Positions 10,007 through 23,024 of a stretch of DNA of 64,000 nucleotides are shown here, piece after piece; the first letter of the stretch is position 1; each line of letters begins with the position of its first letter. This DNA comes from Brachionus rotundiformis. Its lineage: Eukaryota > Rotifera > Eurotatoria > Ploima > Brachionidae. Location: the NCBI GenBank assembly GCA_016802295.1, contig JAESIW010000137.1, positions 6,271,707 to 6,335,706 on the forward strand. The letters are read 5' to 3'. The notes under the pieces are model-generated. The model did no database searches, was not told the DNA's origin, and saw only the letters and a program-made list of their open reading frames with translations. Made by a program: the position numbers and the translations under genes.

Positions 10007-10396
10007 TTATTCTGCTTTTGCACTTGGACCATCTTCGGCTTTCTTTGGCAAAAGAATTGATTGAATATTAGGCAATACACCACCTTGGGCGATTGTAACT
10101 CCAGCAAGCAGTTTGTTCAATTCTTCGTCATTTCTGATGGCCAATTGTAAGTGACGTGGTATGATTCTGGTCTTTTTATTGTCTCTGGCAGCGTTGCCGG
10201 CCAACTCGAGAATCTCAGCACTTAAGTACTCGAGTACGGCAGCCAAGTAAACTGGAGCACCAGCACCAACTCTTTCGGCATAGTGGCCTTTACGCAAAAG
10301 TCTGTGAATACGACCAACTGGAAACTGGAGACCAGCTCTTGACGATCTTGTCTTTCCTTTAGCTCTGACTTTTCCTCCTTTGCCTCGTCCTGACAT
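10007..10396 (-). CDS. Histone H2A (copy 2)
   Basis: Encodes the same 129-residue H2A as 674-1063. The two genes differ only by a few synonymous changes, for example in the codons around 10030, 10070 and 10139. It is intron-less, has a divergent promoter shared with H2B at 10759, and the same 3' hairpin. Both copies look functional. Confidence 0.99.
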   Translation of the reverse strand: MSGRGKGGKVRAKGKTRSSRAGLQFPVGRIHRLLRKGHYAERVGAGAPVYLAAVLEYLSAEILELAGNAARDNKKTRIIPRHLQLAIRNDEELNKLLAGVTIAQGGVLPNIQSILLPKKAEDGPSAKAE

Positions 10397-10758
10397 TTTT
10401 GATTATTGAATTGAATAAAGTTAATTGTAAAGTGTATTTAACTAAATTTAATTTATTCAACAAACAAGGATTTTATTTCTTTATTTATCAAATAAAATAA
10501 CATATATTTAATTATTCACAATTTAATTGCGAAAGAAAATATCAACCAATTATAAACATATTTTTGTATGATTGGATTCAAAAATTATATCCGCCTCTTT
10601 ATAAAAATATAAAAAATATATTCTCATTTTAACCTTTAACTCATGAACTATTTTGTTCATAATATTTACGTTTACAAATTTTAAATTAAATATCATTGAC
10701 CAATTTGTTTGGTTAGGTTAAAGTTAAAATTTATAAAGTTAAGTAAAGAAAAAAAACA
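10397..10758. promoter_or_regulatory. Divergent H2A/H2B promoter (copy 2)
   Basis: Near-identical to 1064-1420, with the same inverted CCAAT boxes and TATA-like runs. Small indels near the H2A side show the spacer is slightly freer to change than the genes. Confidence 0.75.
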
Positions 10759-11127
10759 ATGCCACCAAAGACACCAAGCAAAGGAGCCAAAAAAGCTGTA
10801 AAACCAGTCAAAGGAGCCAAAGGAGAAGGCAAACGAAAGAAGAAAAGGAAGGAAACATACTCAGTGTACATCTACAAAGTATTGAAACAAGTTCATCCAG
10901 ACACTGGCATCTCAAGCAAAGCCATGAGCATCATGAACTCTTTTGTCAACGACATATTTGAGAGAATAGCCTCTGAAGCTTCCAAGCTGTCCACTCACAA
11001 TGGTCGTTCGACCATTTCAAGTCGTGAAATTCAAACTTCAGTTAGACTTCTCTTGCCTGGTGAATTAGCCAAGCATGCAGTCAGCGAAGGTACCAAGGCT
11101 GTAACCAAATACACTAGTTCAAAATAA
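10759..11127 (+). CDS. Histone H2B (copy 2)
   Basis: Encodes the same 122-residue H2B as 1421-1789, with no nucleotide difference noticed by eye. Intron-less, with the same start and the same downstream stem-loop at 11161-11176. Confidence 0.99.
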   Translation: MPPKTPSKGAKKAVKPVKGAKGEGKRKKKRKETYSVYIYKVLKQVHPDTGISSKAMSIMNSFVNDIFERIASEASKLSTHNGRSTISSREIQTSVRLLLPGELAKHAVSEGTKAVTKYTSSK

Positions 11128-11160
11128 ATTATCTCTCAATAGATAATGAGTAAAACCCCC

Positions 11161-11202
11161 GGCCTTTTTCAAGGCCAATTAAAACTTAAAAATTAAAGCA
11201 AA
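11161..11202 (+). promoter_or_regulatory. Histone stem-loop and downstream element of H2B copy 2
   Basis: Hairpin GGCCTTTTTCAAGGCC at 11161-11176, with the AAAGCAAA element about 18 bases later. Confidence 0.93.
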
Positions 11203-11664
11203 TATTTATACTCAAATTATCATCTAAAACAATCAAATTTCTAATAAACGATCTTATAAAAACAATCTTATAAAAAATTATCAAACATTATTTATTAATT
11301 TTTAATTATAACTCTTAGGATTTAACCTAAAATTAAATGTAATATAATTTAGAAAAATTCTTATTAATTATCTTATAAAAACACTAATGTTTAAAAATTG
11401 GATTTTATCAGCCCATACAATGGTTGAGGAACTGGTCCCAGTGGTAAACTAGATCAGTGATAGAAAATATAAAATCTTCTTGGATTATCATTCTTTTTAA
11501 TATAATTTATCTTCGAATTGTTATATAAATACATTTCCTTGCGTTTTTTATTTAAAATGGTTTTGAAATAAAAACAATTGAATAGATGATAATCTTTTAT
11601 TAAAAGTTTTAATATGAATTTTTTGGCTTTTATAAAGAACAGCTGTTTGCTTATATTTTGTTTA

Positions 11665-11745
11665 AAGAATCTTGATGAATTTGTAGCATTTGGTTTATTT
11701 TCACCTTTCTTGGCAATACACCACCTTGGACAGCATTCTGGCTTT
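11665..11745 (-). pseudogene. Relic of a third H2A gene (3' end)
   Basis: The plus strand contains aatcttgatgaattt, then tttcttggca and atacaccaccttgga. These match, in order and with a deletion, the end of the H2A genes (catcttgacgaattt, tttctttggca, atacaccaccttggg at 10000-10090). It preserves codons around GGVL and the KKAE tail region only. Reading is broken. Inference: a decayed former unit of the histone array. Confidence 0.75.
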
Positions 11746-12274
11746 TAAAATGATTCAAAATACTTTCTTTAATTGACAAAATTAAATATAACCAACATTT
11801 AAATATTTTTCAATTATTTTTAATAAATTACATTTCACAAAATTCTAATTAATATAATTTTAATAAAATTTGACATTTAAAGCCAAAATAAAGCTCATTT
11901 TAGCAATTCTATTTCAAATAAAAAGTGATAATAATTTGGATATTTCATCTAATTTATAGATTTAATCAAGCTAAATTATTTATCTTATCAAATTATTAAT
12001 TATTTTATCTATTTTCATTTTGTTTTAAATAAAGAGTTAATCAGCCTTAAATAAACATGTTAATAATTCATTGTCCAATTTATTCAACAAAATAGATATT
12101 TTTTAGTCAATTATTTAAAAACATATAATTATCTAGTTTTATTACACATATTATGAGTTATACTAAAATAATATAATAATTGCAATTCAAAGTCTCAAAA
12201 CACTCTTGCTATATCTTAACTTAACTAAACACATGGTAAGATTAATTTTGATTATTTTTAATTTTCATTGAGAC
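11746..12274. other. AT-rich spacer before NAA25
   Basis: No feature recognised apart from presumed NAA25 promoter and 5' UTR. Confidence 0.5.
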
Positions 12275-15200
12275 ATGTACCGAAAACGACTAAAAACCGT
12301 CTACGAGCTACTCGAGAGTGGCAACAACAAAAAAGTTATCCAAGAAGTGGATAAACTTGTAGCAAGCACGGCCAATCTATCCATTGGCAAAAAAAAAGTG
12401 CCAGTAGGTGAAGTTGGCGTGCCTGGCTATGACGAACAGACCACTTTAGTCATTGCCAAAGCGCTGAAAGCACTGGCCCTGGTCCGCGTAGGCCGCAAAG
12501 CAGATTCGGACACACTCGTCGACGAGCTATTGTGCTCAAATACCACAGACGAGAACGCGCTCAGCATTATCATGCAGTATTGCAAAGAAACTCATCAATT
12601 GACCAAGATAGCCGTGTTCTACGAGAACGCGGCCAACAAGCTCGAAGCCCAAAAAGCCAGCAAGCAGCAAGAATACGAGGAAATACTTGTCTCTCTATTC
12701 AACGCCTATGTCCGAAACCGCGACTTCAAAAAACAGCAACAGCTAGCTCTAAAACTTTACAAACACACTGGTAAATTGATGTACAGCTATTGGAATGCTG
12801 CTAGTTATGTCTTGATGGCCAAGGCAGAGAGCAAACCAGAACAACAAATGCTCTATTTGAAATTGGCCGAAAAAATCCTAGAAAAAGCCTATGTGGACAA
12901 CAAAATGGAATTTAATGGAGAATTTCAGCTTTATTTGGAAGTGCTCGAAGCTTTGGCAAAGTATGCACTAGCTTTGAAAGTGATCGACGAGTTCGATCAG
13001 GACAAGCACTTGGCCAAAATTGGACATCCTAATTTTAAATTTCTAAAACAATTACTTTATTTTAAAAAGTTGGACAATTTGGAAAAATTAAAAAATAGCT
13101 GTGAGCAATATTTTATGCAGCAATCAAGTGCCAATCTTGACGATTGGAATGTCTATACACAATATTTTGATTGTGTAATAAATAAACTAAGATGTGAAAC
13201 GACCGGACAGGCCGCTCTGATTGACCAAGTGCTGGTATTTTTAAAAAATCTCGAAACACTTGAGCTAAACGATGCATCCACAAATGCCAGATCAGCAGCC
13301 CCATTCCTTGCTCAAATAGAGTTCATAAATCAGATTGTTATTGTCCACAAGATACAGGATCTTGGCGAGTTGTTGGTCGATTGTTTAAAGTTAAACTTTG
13401 AAAGATACATAAAACAGTGTAGCTGTCAGCCTGGCTTTTTTTATGACTTGACCAAATTTACAAGTCTAATTGAAAAAGCTAATTTAAAAGAATTTGTTCT
13501 AAATTTGTCCAAATCGCTGCACGAGCAAAGCTTGCCTTTCCAGTCGGTAAAGTCCATATACACAGGTGTCAATTATTGGCAACTAAACCGCTTTTTCGGA
13601 CTACAGCAAAACTTAGGCCTGGACGAGCTCAAAAGTTTGGCACTTGAACTAGAGAATCTCTATCACCAAAGTCTTCCATTTGGCAAAGGTATTTCAATTA
13701 TTTTACTTGATGTTTGGCAAAAATTAATCTCAAGAATTTATTTTTCAATAAGAACAATTAAATTTAATTAAGATTTTTTATTTTTTTTTCTGCTTAAAAA
13801 AAGCTTCAGGCAACCAATTTAGCTTCAAAAGCATTTTAAAATTCAATTCCACAAATTTAGATATGTTATTACCAATCTATTAAGACTTTAACCATAACAC
13901 TATTATTAGACATCCTGAAGTTGATGATCAATTCAAAGAGGACCGACAAAAAATGATTTATTTAGTAAAGTTTGCACAAATATAAAAAACTTTTATCAAA
14001 TACCCATAAAAAATAATTTTTCTATATTTTTTGATTTTATTTGATAAGAGATTAAAGAAAATAGTTAAAAAAGTATAAAAAATTATTGGAACAACATTTT
14101 ATTGAGCAATTAATTTAATTAATTAAACAATAATAGCCATTTTTTTCTTCATCTAGCTGTTATACGTTTGACAAATTTTGACCTCTTTTGAAACTGAAAC
14201 TGTCGGATTCTCCGGCGTCGACCAGATTCTGATCAAATCAAATCCGGGTTCAATAGATGCATATTTTAATAAAATGAGCACTAAATTAATTAGATAAATA
14301 TTGCTGAAAACAGATAAAGAATTAAGATATAAATTGTATAGTTTTTGTTTATATGACATTTTTCTCATTTAATTATGTCATTTTTGAATATTTGAAATTT
14401 TTTACTGTATTTGATAAAATATTAACTAAATTTGTGCTTAAGAACTTTACTGACGGCCATCGATCTTATCAATAAGTTAAAAAATTTTTTTAATTTTTTA
14501 AATTTACATAGCATTTAAAGAGTGTTACATTAAAATTATTTAGATAAAATTAAAGACTAATTCCAATTCCTAAGATAAACTCTTTGAATTGATCATCAAC
14601 TTCAAGACGGACATTATTAAACTTGTTGCATTATTAAACACTATTTCAGCATTGTAAGCCCCATTTGAAGAATGATAACTTTTATTTTATTTAGAATCTA
14701 TTTAAGAACACAATATTGGTTTTTTTTTTAGTTTTTGATTGATTGACTCGTAGACTCTTTTGTATTTTTAATACAAAGTGGACTGCTCTTGACCGATTTC
14801 TGCCATGTCAAATATTGACAATTTTGGAACAAAAGGGCAGAGGAAAAAAGTCATTCATTCTGTAAAATATATCAATTAAAGCAAACTTTGTGCCACAAAA
14901 AGTGAACAATTAAACTTTTTAATTTTAATAATGTAAAAAATGTCATTTAAATTTTAATAATTTGGTTCCAAAATTCACCATGAAACTATTAAATATTTTT
15001 ATGAAATTTTATTATTTTAAAATGAAAAAACCACTCTTTTCCCTACTCACATATTGATAAATTTTTAATCCATTTATCTTTTTATAACTTAATAACTTTG
15101 GAATCTAATAAAAAATGCCATTATTTTACATTATCAAAAAAAATTTAAAGTTAAATTTTGCTTTATAAAAATTTAAAATTTATAAATTTCTAACACTATG

Positions 15201-16998
15201 CAATTTTAATTTTGCTTAAGAATTGGTCACATTGGCATTTTAGCTAGTTTGTACGTTTTCTATCAAAATTATACAAATAAATAAATAAATAATTCAGAAC
15301 ACTTTCTAGGCAATGCCTAATTATTTGTATATAAAGAAAAAGCTTATTTTCAGGTGAAAAAATTATTTTTTTTAAAAATCTTTAAAATAATAAAAGATAC
15401 TAATAAATGATAAACTTTTGAAAAATCTTTTAATATTTATTATATTTTTAAAATAAAATTTAGATCTATTGCCAACAGCGTTTCAGTACGGTGACGACTT
15501 TTTGCTCATGTCAGTCCACATTCGTTATGACCTTTGGAAAAAATTCAACCATGAATCATTACTTCACCTAGTCGCCAAGCTCAAAATGGGACTAAAAAAT
15601 TCTCCGACTAACTTTCAAATAAAACTTCTGCTGCTAAACTTATACTCCCATTTGGGTGCCTATGACTCGATCAAGGCAATGTACGACTCCATGGACATAA
15701 AAAACATTCAATACTATTCGACCTCAAATCTGCTTCTGTTCAATAACATTCGGCTTGGATCTTTTGAAAGTTCGGCTAATGTACACTCAACCATTGATAC
15801 ATTTTTTAACTCAGGTCTATTTGACTTGACCAGTTTTATGGTCAATTGCTACAAATATGGTACTTTTCTAAAAGCTTTCGAGATCAACTCGTTCATCAAC
15901 GAATTGAGAAAATCTCTTACTGTTCATGTTTGCTTAACTAATCATACCATTCAGCATATTGTAATGGACCAAGTAAACTCCAAGGAGCATGACTCCGTTT
16001 CCGATATAGACCTTGGCAACGACTTGGCACTTTTGGACAGCAAAATCGACCAGTACTTCAAAAATTTGAGCCAGCTATCTGATTTGACAGATCAAGATAA
16101 ATTGTTCGACCAAAATGGCACTTTGGTTGATCACTCGGACACCAATGTACTGTACGACTGGAGTCCGCCAGACCAAAAAGAAATAAGCTCAACTAACAGA
16201 TTCAATCTCATTGACGAACAAACCAAATTACTTAAGCTTAGAATTTTATTGATTAAATTTATTCATTTGTGTATTAAAAATCAATTTAAAAATGAAAGTT
16301 TTAATTTGGTCAAAAATCAATTGGTAAGCTTTGATTATGGAAAACAACAAGAGACACAAATTCAAATATTTAATTTAAAATCCAACTATTTGCAAACATT
16401 GCTTAGGCTAAATTTGGACAAAATTATAAATTTATTTGTTAAATTATTAGCCGATATGGCACTGGAAGAAGAGTTTTTGTCCAATGATTCCCAAGTTCTC
16501 AATTATAAAGAGGAGTTGAAGAAATTATTCGAAGAATTGGTGCTCGAGTGTCCAGAGTCAAGTGTATTTGAGGCAGAGAACTTTGGTGGTGTACTCGAGT
16601 CGCTAAGTGTCATTGCAGAAACGTTGTCCATGGTCATTTTAGGCCTAGTTTCTGTGCTCAAAAGTGAATTTTATAAGACCATATGGAGCGAAAAGTGCAA
16701 GAAAAGCAAAAAAAAGAAAGGTCTCTATTTAAAGTATGCTCATTCATTTGACATGGTGTTCGAGATTTACCAAATTTTGTTCGATACATTGAACAGATTA
16801 GTGGGCTGTTTTGACAAGTTTAAATTGAATGTCAATTTGGTTGAGGGTATGATATCAAAGATAGTTGAGCAGCAACCAGTTGACTTAAGCAATTTAACTT
16901 GTTCATACAAACAGTCCATTGAGGAATTACGTAAAATTTACATGGCAAAAATTAAATTCTTGCTCAAATTTAGCCAAAATTCAGTTCTCAAGGTGTAG
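12275..16998 (+). CDS. NAA25: N-alpha-acetyltransferase 25, NatB auxiliary subunit
   Basis: Exons 12275-13688 and 15464-16998, joined by a 1775-bp intron (donor GTATTT after GGC AAA G, acceptor TTTAG before ATCTATTG), give 982 residues, close to the roughly 970 of vertebrate NAA25. The protein is an all-helical TPR scaffold that anchors the catalytic subunit NAA20 to the ribosome, so that nascent chains starting Met-Asp/Glu/Asn/Gln are acetylated. Family landmarks are RLKTVYELLESGNNKKVIQ at the N-terminus (human has RPIYDYLDNGNNKMAIQ), DDWNVYTQYFD near residue 290, LPFGK at the splice junction, SPTNFQIKLLLLNLYSHLGAYDSI, and a basic KCKKSKKKKG segment near the C-terminus. The start is the first ATG in frame with the conserved N-terminus. 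The intron carries an inverted repeat. Confidence 0.94.
13898..14620. repeat. Inverted repeat inside the NAA25 intron
   Basis: The left arm near 13905-13940 (gaagttgatgatcaattcaa at its core) recurs as its reverse complement near 14578-14615. Weaker inverted similarity continues inward, including a ttttatcaaatac motif in both arms. Spacing of about 640 bp suggests a degenerate transposon with terminal inverted repeats. No transposase is visible. Confidence 0.6.
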
Positions 16999-19900
16999 TT
17001 TATTTTAATTAACTTTAATTAAAATAAAATATTTAAAATAAAATAAATAATAAATAATATAATATTTTTTTCTATCTTTATTAATTAAAAAGAAATTAAA
17101 ATCAATATTAATTAAATTATATTATTACTAGAAAATCCAGATTAAATAAAAATGTTAAAAAATTTAAAAAAGTACTCCATCATCTAATTACCATAAAAGC
17201 ATATATTTTCTATGCTTGGATTAAATTTTTTAATAAAAAAAATGACATGTTTTTTAATACCTATGATAGTTTAGTAGCTAAATATTACGCTTTTATATTT
17301 TTTTGACCACTTGTTTTCATGGCAAGTCATATCTTTAATTATGCTCAGTTACATTTTTTAAATTATTTCTAATAAAATTTACCTAAAAAAGATTTTCTTT
17401 CAATCAAAGTTATTTTTATCTTTTATCATTAAATTTCTTTAAAAATAGTTTTCCATTCTTAATATTCCAGAAGCCCATTGAATACATTTACATTGAATAC
17501 ATAGAATAACTTTCGACCATTCATAAGATTTCTCAAAACAGGGACTTCTGGTACCAGTCAATTAGAATTTAAATAATTAGGTTATTATTAAAAAAAAATC
17601 TGAAAAAATTTAATTTTAATGAATATCTAATTAATTTCATTCGAATAGATTTGATCCATGAAAGCTAAAGTTCAAAATACCAGCATTGACAAATGGTAAA
17701 ATTTTTATTTTATTTTATCTTAAACCAGATTTTTCAGGAAAATTTACCTCTAGGCAACATAGTCAAATGTTTATTTAGTCATATATTATAAAAACTTGCT
17801 GCAAAAACAAGGGACTTATTGCTGCTTAAAATTTTGCTTATTTAATGAATAATACTTATAAAATATATCTACTCTTCAAAATAAGAGAATTTTAAATTTC
17901 ATTACGAAAATGATTTTTTAATATATAAAAGTGCACATTATTTTTTTTAGCTTTATAAAATCAAAAGGGTTTCATTTAAAATTTCCGAGATTTAATATTT
18001 GATAAATTTGTGCTTGAGAAAAAAATAACTTTTTTTCATAAAAAGTGTTTTTTTAAAGGTCTATTAAAACAAAATTAACATAAAATTTTATAAATTTAAA
18101 TATTTTTTACTGTTATAATTAATAGAATGATTATTGTGAACAATCAAATTGATTTCTATCCCCATCTAATCTCCGTGGAGATCTTTTAGTGAAAAAATTA
18201 ATTTAAATTTAAGAATCAATTATTTTTCTTAATTTGAGAGATCCTCGAAATGTGTGACTATTGTTTTTATTTAATTAATTTCAAGTTTTTATTTGTAATC
18301 CAAAGTGATAACATTTTAGAAGATTCCAATCCATCTAGTTAACTGTGACTACTGGTGCCAAGACTTGGTTTTTAATATAAATAAAGTCAGCTGAGGTTTT
18401 CTCATTATTTTGTTTATTTCTCTTGAAAATAATCAATTAATTTAATCAGATGAAATTTGGTTGTAATTTCTTAACCATGTGTATGTTACCAAATATTTTC
18501 AAGATTTTATTTATACTTTTTAATAATATATTTTTCTAAAACTAAAAGAAAATTATGAATTAAAAATTTTCATGTCAGATTTATACCATGAAATAAATTA
18601 GCTAGTTTAGAAGCAATAAAATAAAGTAAAAAGCAGCTGCTTAAGGCAATCAATAACCACTTCAAACTAGGTTATATTGAATTCCGAATAAATTAAGAGA
18701 ATTCTCAGCACTTACTTAGGATGTTAAATAGATGAAAATATTCCTAAATTTTGACCTAAGTTAATAGTTTTTAACTTGAAGACCTCTTTTTAAAGATATG
18801 AAAAGAATAGAATAAATTAAATAATTCGGACTCAAAAAAAAACTATTGTTTATTTTCAGTTTAGTGAAAACTCGTGATACTAGTCGGGCAGAAACTGAGA
18901 TAAACTCGTGTTTCTCCTGACTAGTAGCCTAAGATAAGCAAAATCACTTGTTAGTATACAAAAATAGATAATTAATTCTACTTAATTTCTTTTAATCAAT
19001 TTTTTTAAATTATATAAAATTAAAAGTCGAAATTTATAATTTTTTAATAAATTTAAAATGTTTTGTTTAAATATCTGGTTAAATCAGTGATACCATAAAA
19101 TTTATTTCAAAATTGAAATTTTATTTTTCTTTAAGTGCATAAAGCCAGTGAAATTTTTAGATCAGAAGATGAATTTTTACATTTTTTAGTCGAATTTACA
19201 TCACTGATTTATAAAATTTATTAATTATTATGATAAAGATAAATTAATAATTAAAAAAATAATAAAATTTTTTCGATCATTAATAATTAATTTGCGTTTT
19301 GATAGGGTCATAATAAAGAACTCAGTTTTTTTTTAAATGTTTGTCATTAATAAATCTTTAATTATACAGCTCCTGATTAAATTTGATAAGTTTAATATTA
19401 ATTTTATATTTTAACTTAGGATATAAGATCACCAAATGCCTGGATAATTTTTTAATTAATAAAAATTGATTTCAATTAATTTTAAAAATTAAGGCTTAAG
19501 TCTAAAGCAATATTTTTGTTTCATTCAGCAAAATAAATCAACTGAAAAATCGATGTAAATTTATTAATTGAAATTTAAAACTGATAATTTTTTATAAAGC
19601 CAATTCAATATTTTAAGTAGCAAACAAAAACAATTAATTTCCTTTTATTTTACTCTAGCATTTTATCAAGTATAAAATCACAGTCTTTAACTCTTAATTT
19701 ATTAAAAATTAATTATTGTTTAAACCGATAAGAAGTTCTTTATTTTTTTTAAAGCAAACAGGTTTCAAAGGTATGATTATGTTAAACAAAGAAAGAAATA
19801 GCTTTTTATAATTGGATTTTTAAAGCTCTAGACTAAAATACAATGAAAATATCGAGTATCTATTGAATTTTTATTCTTATAAAAAATATACTTGGAACAT

Positions 19901-22900
19901 TTTCATATGATATAACCACCCTTTTCTAGGATTTAATTGAAGCAATTTATTTTAATTTTTTTGTCAATGTTTAATTTTTAAAAGAGAATATTTTTTTAAT
20001 TTAAAATAACGAAAGGTAGATTAATTTATGCCTTGATTGTGTCGAGCATAATAAATAATTATTGTAGTTTTATAAATAATTTATTAATTTATTTTTTTGA
20101 AAATGTTTCGAATAAGTTATATTTTTAATAAGAAAATCAACAATCTTTTTATATCAATTCATTTTATTATTATTTATCTTTTATATAAGTAGCAGAAGAA
20201 ATCAAGTAACTTCCTGAGTAGTTTTTAAATTATTTATTAAATGAAAAATATAATTTTCAAACCACTTTTACATTATAATTTGATATTTTATATTCGGTCT
20301 TATCAACAATACAGCTAGGATAATTTAAAAATGAACAAGTTGTGGTAATTTTGATTCAAGATCCAGCTGAAAATAATCCAAAATTTGATGGTATTCGAAG
20401 CACATATCTATTAAATCAAATTTTATTATACACATTTTTCTACTAAATCTTCATTAAACTTAAAGTTATTTTTTAATTTTTGAATTATTTAATATTTTTT
20501 TATTAATTATGAATGATTTTTGATTGTAATTGTAAAATTTTATTTTCAACTTTATTTAAGTGCTTAAATCTCATGCTTGTCAGATTTTTATTATACAAGT
20601 AAAAAATGTTTTATTTAATATAAAAAAATGAACAACTGGATTTGTTATATGATTTAATTATTTATAATTTCCCAAGACTATTTTAAGATGAATATGATGA
20701 TTTTTATTAAGCTGATAAATTTATTGAAATTAAGTTTTAAACCATGATGTCAACTATTAAATACCAAAGATATTAATTTTATGATATTTGATTGTATGTA
20801 TTGGATAAATATCTGCTGAAGCTTAATATATTCTGTATCAAGTATTAAATTGTTAAAGAATCGAAAAATAAGCAGGATTTTTAAGGTATCAGATGAAACA
20901 AAATATCTAATTACAATATTTGTGTTTGATGAATTAGGTATTAGGCTTGAAAGGTTTACATTTCTGAAAAGAAAGAAGATATATCAAGGTAACAGTTACA
21001 CAATTTTGCAGGAAAATATGCTTACCTTGATTGTATGGTTATTCGTATTTAAAAAACATTGGCACTAATGAAACGGAATGAATGAAACAATATATAAGGT
21101 TTTAATTATTGTATTTTATATAAACAAGTGTCTGATATTCATCATTTATTTCTAAAAAATCTTCATTTAAGAAATAGTATTGAATGTATAAGTTAATTTT
21201 AATTATCTTATTAATGAAGCATTTGAGTTTAAGCAAGCTCTTTAAGCAATGTTAAAAGACTCAGCTACTTTAAGATAATCATAAGCTAGATAAAAAAATT
21301 AATTTTTTAGGTAAAAATAATAATGATATTTATAAGGATTGGTTTTAATCTGATTTTTTTCATTCTTTATCTATTCCTTGTTAATTTTTCTTTAATTAAT
21401 TAATTATTTTATTTTGGAGTAAATTATTTAAGTTAATTGTAGTAGTTGTATCTTACTAAACAAATTAAAAATTATAATTTAAAAAATAAGTAGACGATCT
21501 GATCAATTTTTATTTAATTATAAATACTGAAAAATTGAAAAAAATATATCAAAAACGTTAATCGTAAAAGTTAATGATCTAAACTTTAATTTTTGTTAAT
21601 TCTAAGTTGATATTTTTAGTTAAAATTTGTTTAATTTTTATTTTGAAAATGAAAGATTTAAAATCCTTTAAGCATTCTAAAAATGAAAAAATAAACTATA
21701 AAAACAATAGATAAATTTGCTTAGTTTAGAATATTTTTGAGTATTTGTTTTCTATTTGTTGTCTAAAAAAATTGAAAATTTTGACCTTATAAAGATTTTG
21801 TCTTATCATTTTTCACATGTATCATTTCTTATTTTTGTGTATTTTTTTCAAGTAATAACCCAGGAGCAATATTAAAATTAAAAGTTCAATCGACAGATTT
21901 TTAAAATTTAGTCAGTTTTTAAGATCAAAGTTGGTTCAGAAAATTTACCAACCAAAGAGGTGAAAAATCTACTAAATCAATAATTATGTTTAAAATTAAA
22001 TACTCATTTATTTTTTCAAATAATTTGAGTAAAAATATTGACCACTTGGAATGAACCAGAGTATGCTTTGAGATAAGCAAACTAAAAAGTAAACTTGATA
22101 TAAATTTTATTAAATTATACTACGGATAACTCGTAGCCAATGCTTCACATAAATCTGTGATTATGGTTAATTTAACTTTTAACAAGTTTATCAAAAGAAC
22201 AGAATCAAATTAAAGTCTAGCGAATGTCCTTGTAAGAGTTATCCTAATACTTAGAAGAGTCCAAGTCAAAAAATTGTTTTCCTAAAAGATAAATTGGTTG
22301 GTATTTATTTATTCGTGTATCTGTGACAAGCATTAATTCATTCAGATCAGATTGAAAAAAATAGTTAGTTAAACGAAAAAAAATAAAAGTTTAAATATAA
22401 AAATATGAATTAAGTTATAAAATTAATGAAATAATTAAATAAAAAAAGACATATATTCAATATTTGGCTATTGTGTTATTTAAAAACTAGTATAAAGTAA
22501 GATAAAAATTTCACAAGGTATCCGATATCAGATAAACAAGTATTTACCAACAGTTACATTTCTAATTTTGATTCAGTGATTATAATACAGATAATAAGCG
22601 ATCAAAAGATTAATTTAATTTAAAAAGTTTATATTTTTTAAATTGCTAGGTTTATTTGCTGTCCAAAAGGAAATGATAAGCAAGCTCCTTACTGCGTTGA
22701 TTTAAACTTCAACATTTACATTCATTAAACAGCCCACCAAATTATCTAACAAAAAGGCTCAAAAATTCTGAGTATTTTTGGTTTTTTTCCCAGAGTCTAA
22801 TGACATACAGTTAAGTAGAAATTTCCCACATTGAGTCCAATTAATAGCAACTATAATAAATTGATACAATTTTAAATTTCAAAAAATATAATATAACAAA

Positions 22901-23024
22901 AAGGTTACAAGTTAGAACTTTATAGCTGGCCGAAATGAAAATTATGAATTTTTTGTCTACCGACAATGACAAATTAGATATGAAAATACTTTTAGATAAA
23001 TAACCAAATTTAGCAAATTTATCG
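16999..23024. other. Long AT-rich intergenic region
   Basis: Six kilobases without a supportable gene. ORFs such as 20850-21068 lack homology or composition signals. Small palindromes occur (17467-17551, 18878-18926, 19082-19211). No tRNA or rRNA gene recognised. Confidence 0.5.
18878..18926. repeat. Imperfect hairpin
   Basis: Left arm actagtcgggcagaaac and right arm gtttctcctgactagt pair almost completely around a short loop. No flanking gene explains it. Confidence 0.5.

Larger units (their letters stand above)
9920..11247. repeat. Histone H2A/H2B duplication, copy 2
   Basis: Second copy of the block at 588-1909, same orientation, 9.3 kb away. Similarity ends near 11247, where copy 1 turns into retroelement sequence and copy 2 into AT-rich DNA. 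Confidence 0.93.

Noticed and set aside
14220..14260. tRNA box B-like gggttcaatag
   Set aside because: No box A or cloverleaf around it.
15469..15480. Independent gene starting at 15469
   Set aside because: No ATG; the frame is the second exon of NAA25 and continues its TPR homology.
20850..21068. 72-codon ORF in the AT-rich spacer
   Set aside because: Composition as the flanks, no motif, length expected by chance.
22120..22240. Patch resembling small-subunit rRNA words (ggataactcgtag)
   Set aside because: Similarity limited to a few bases and not continued on either side.
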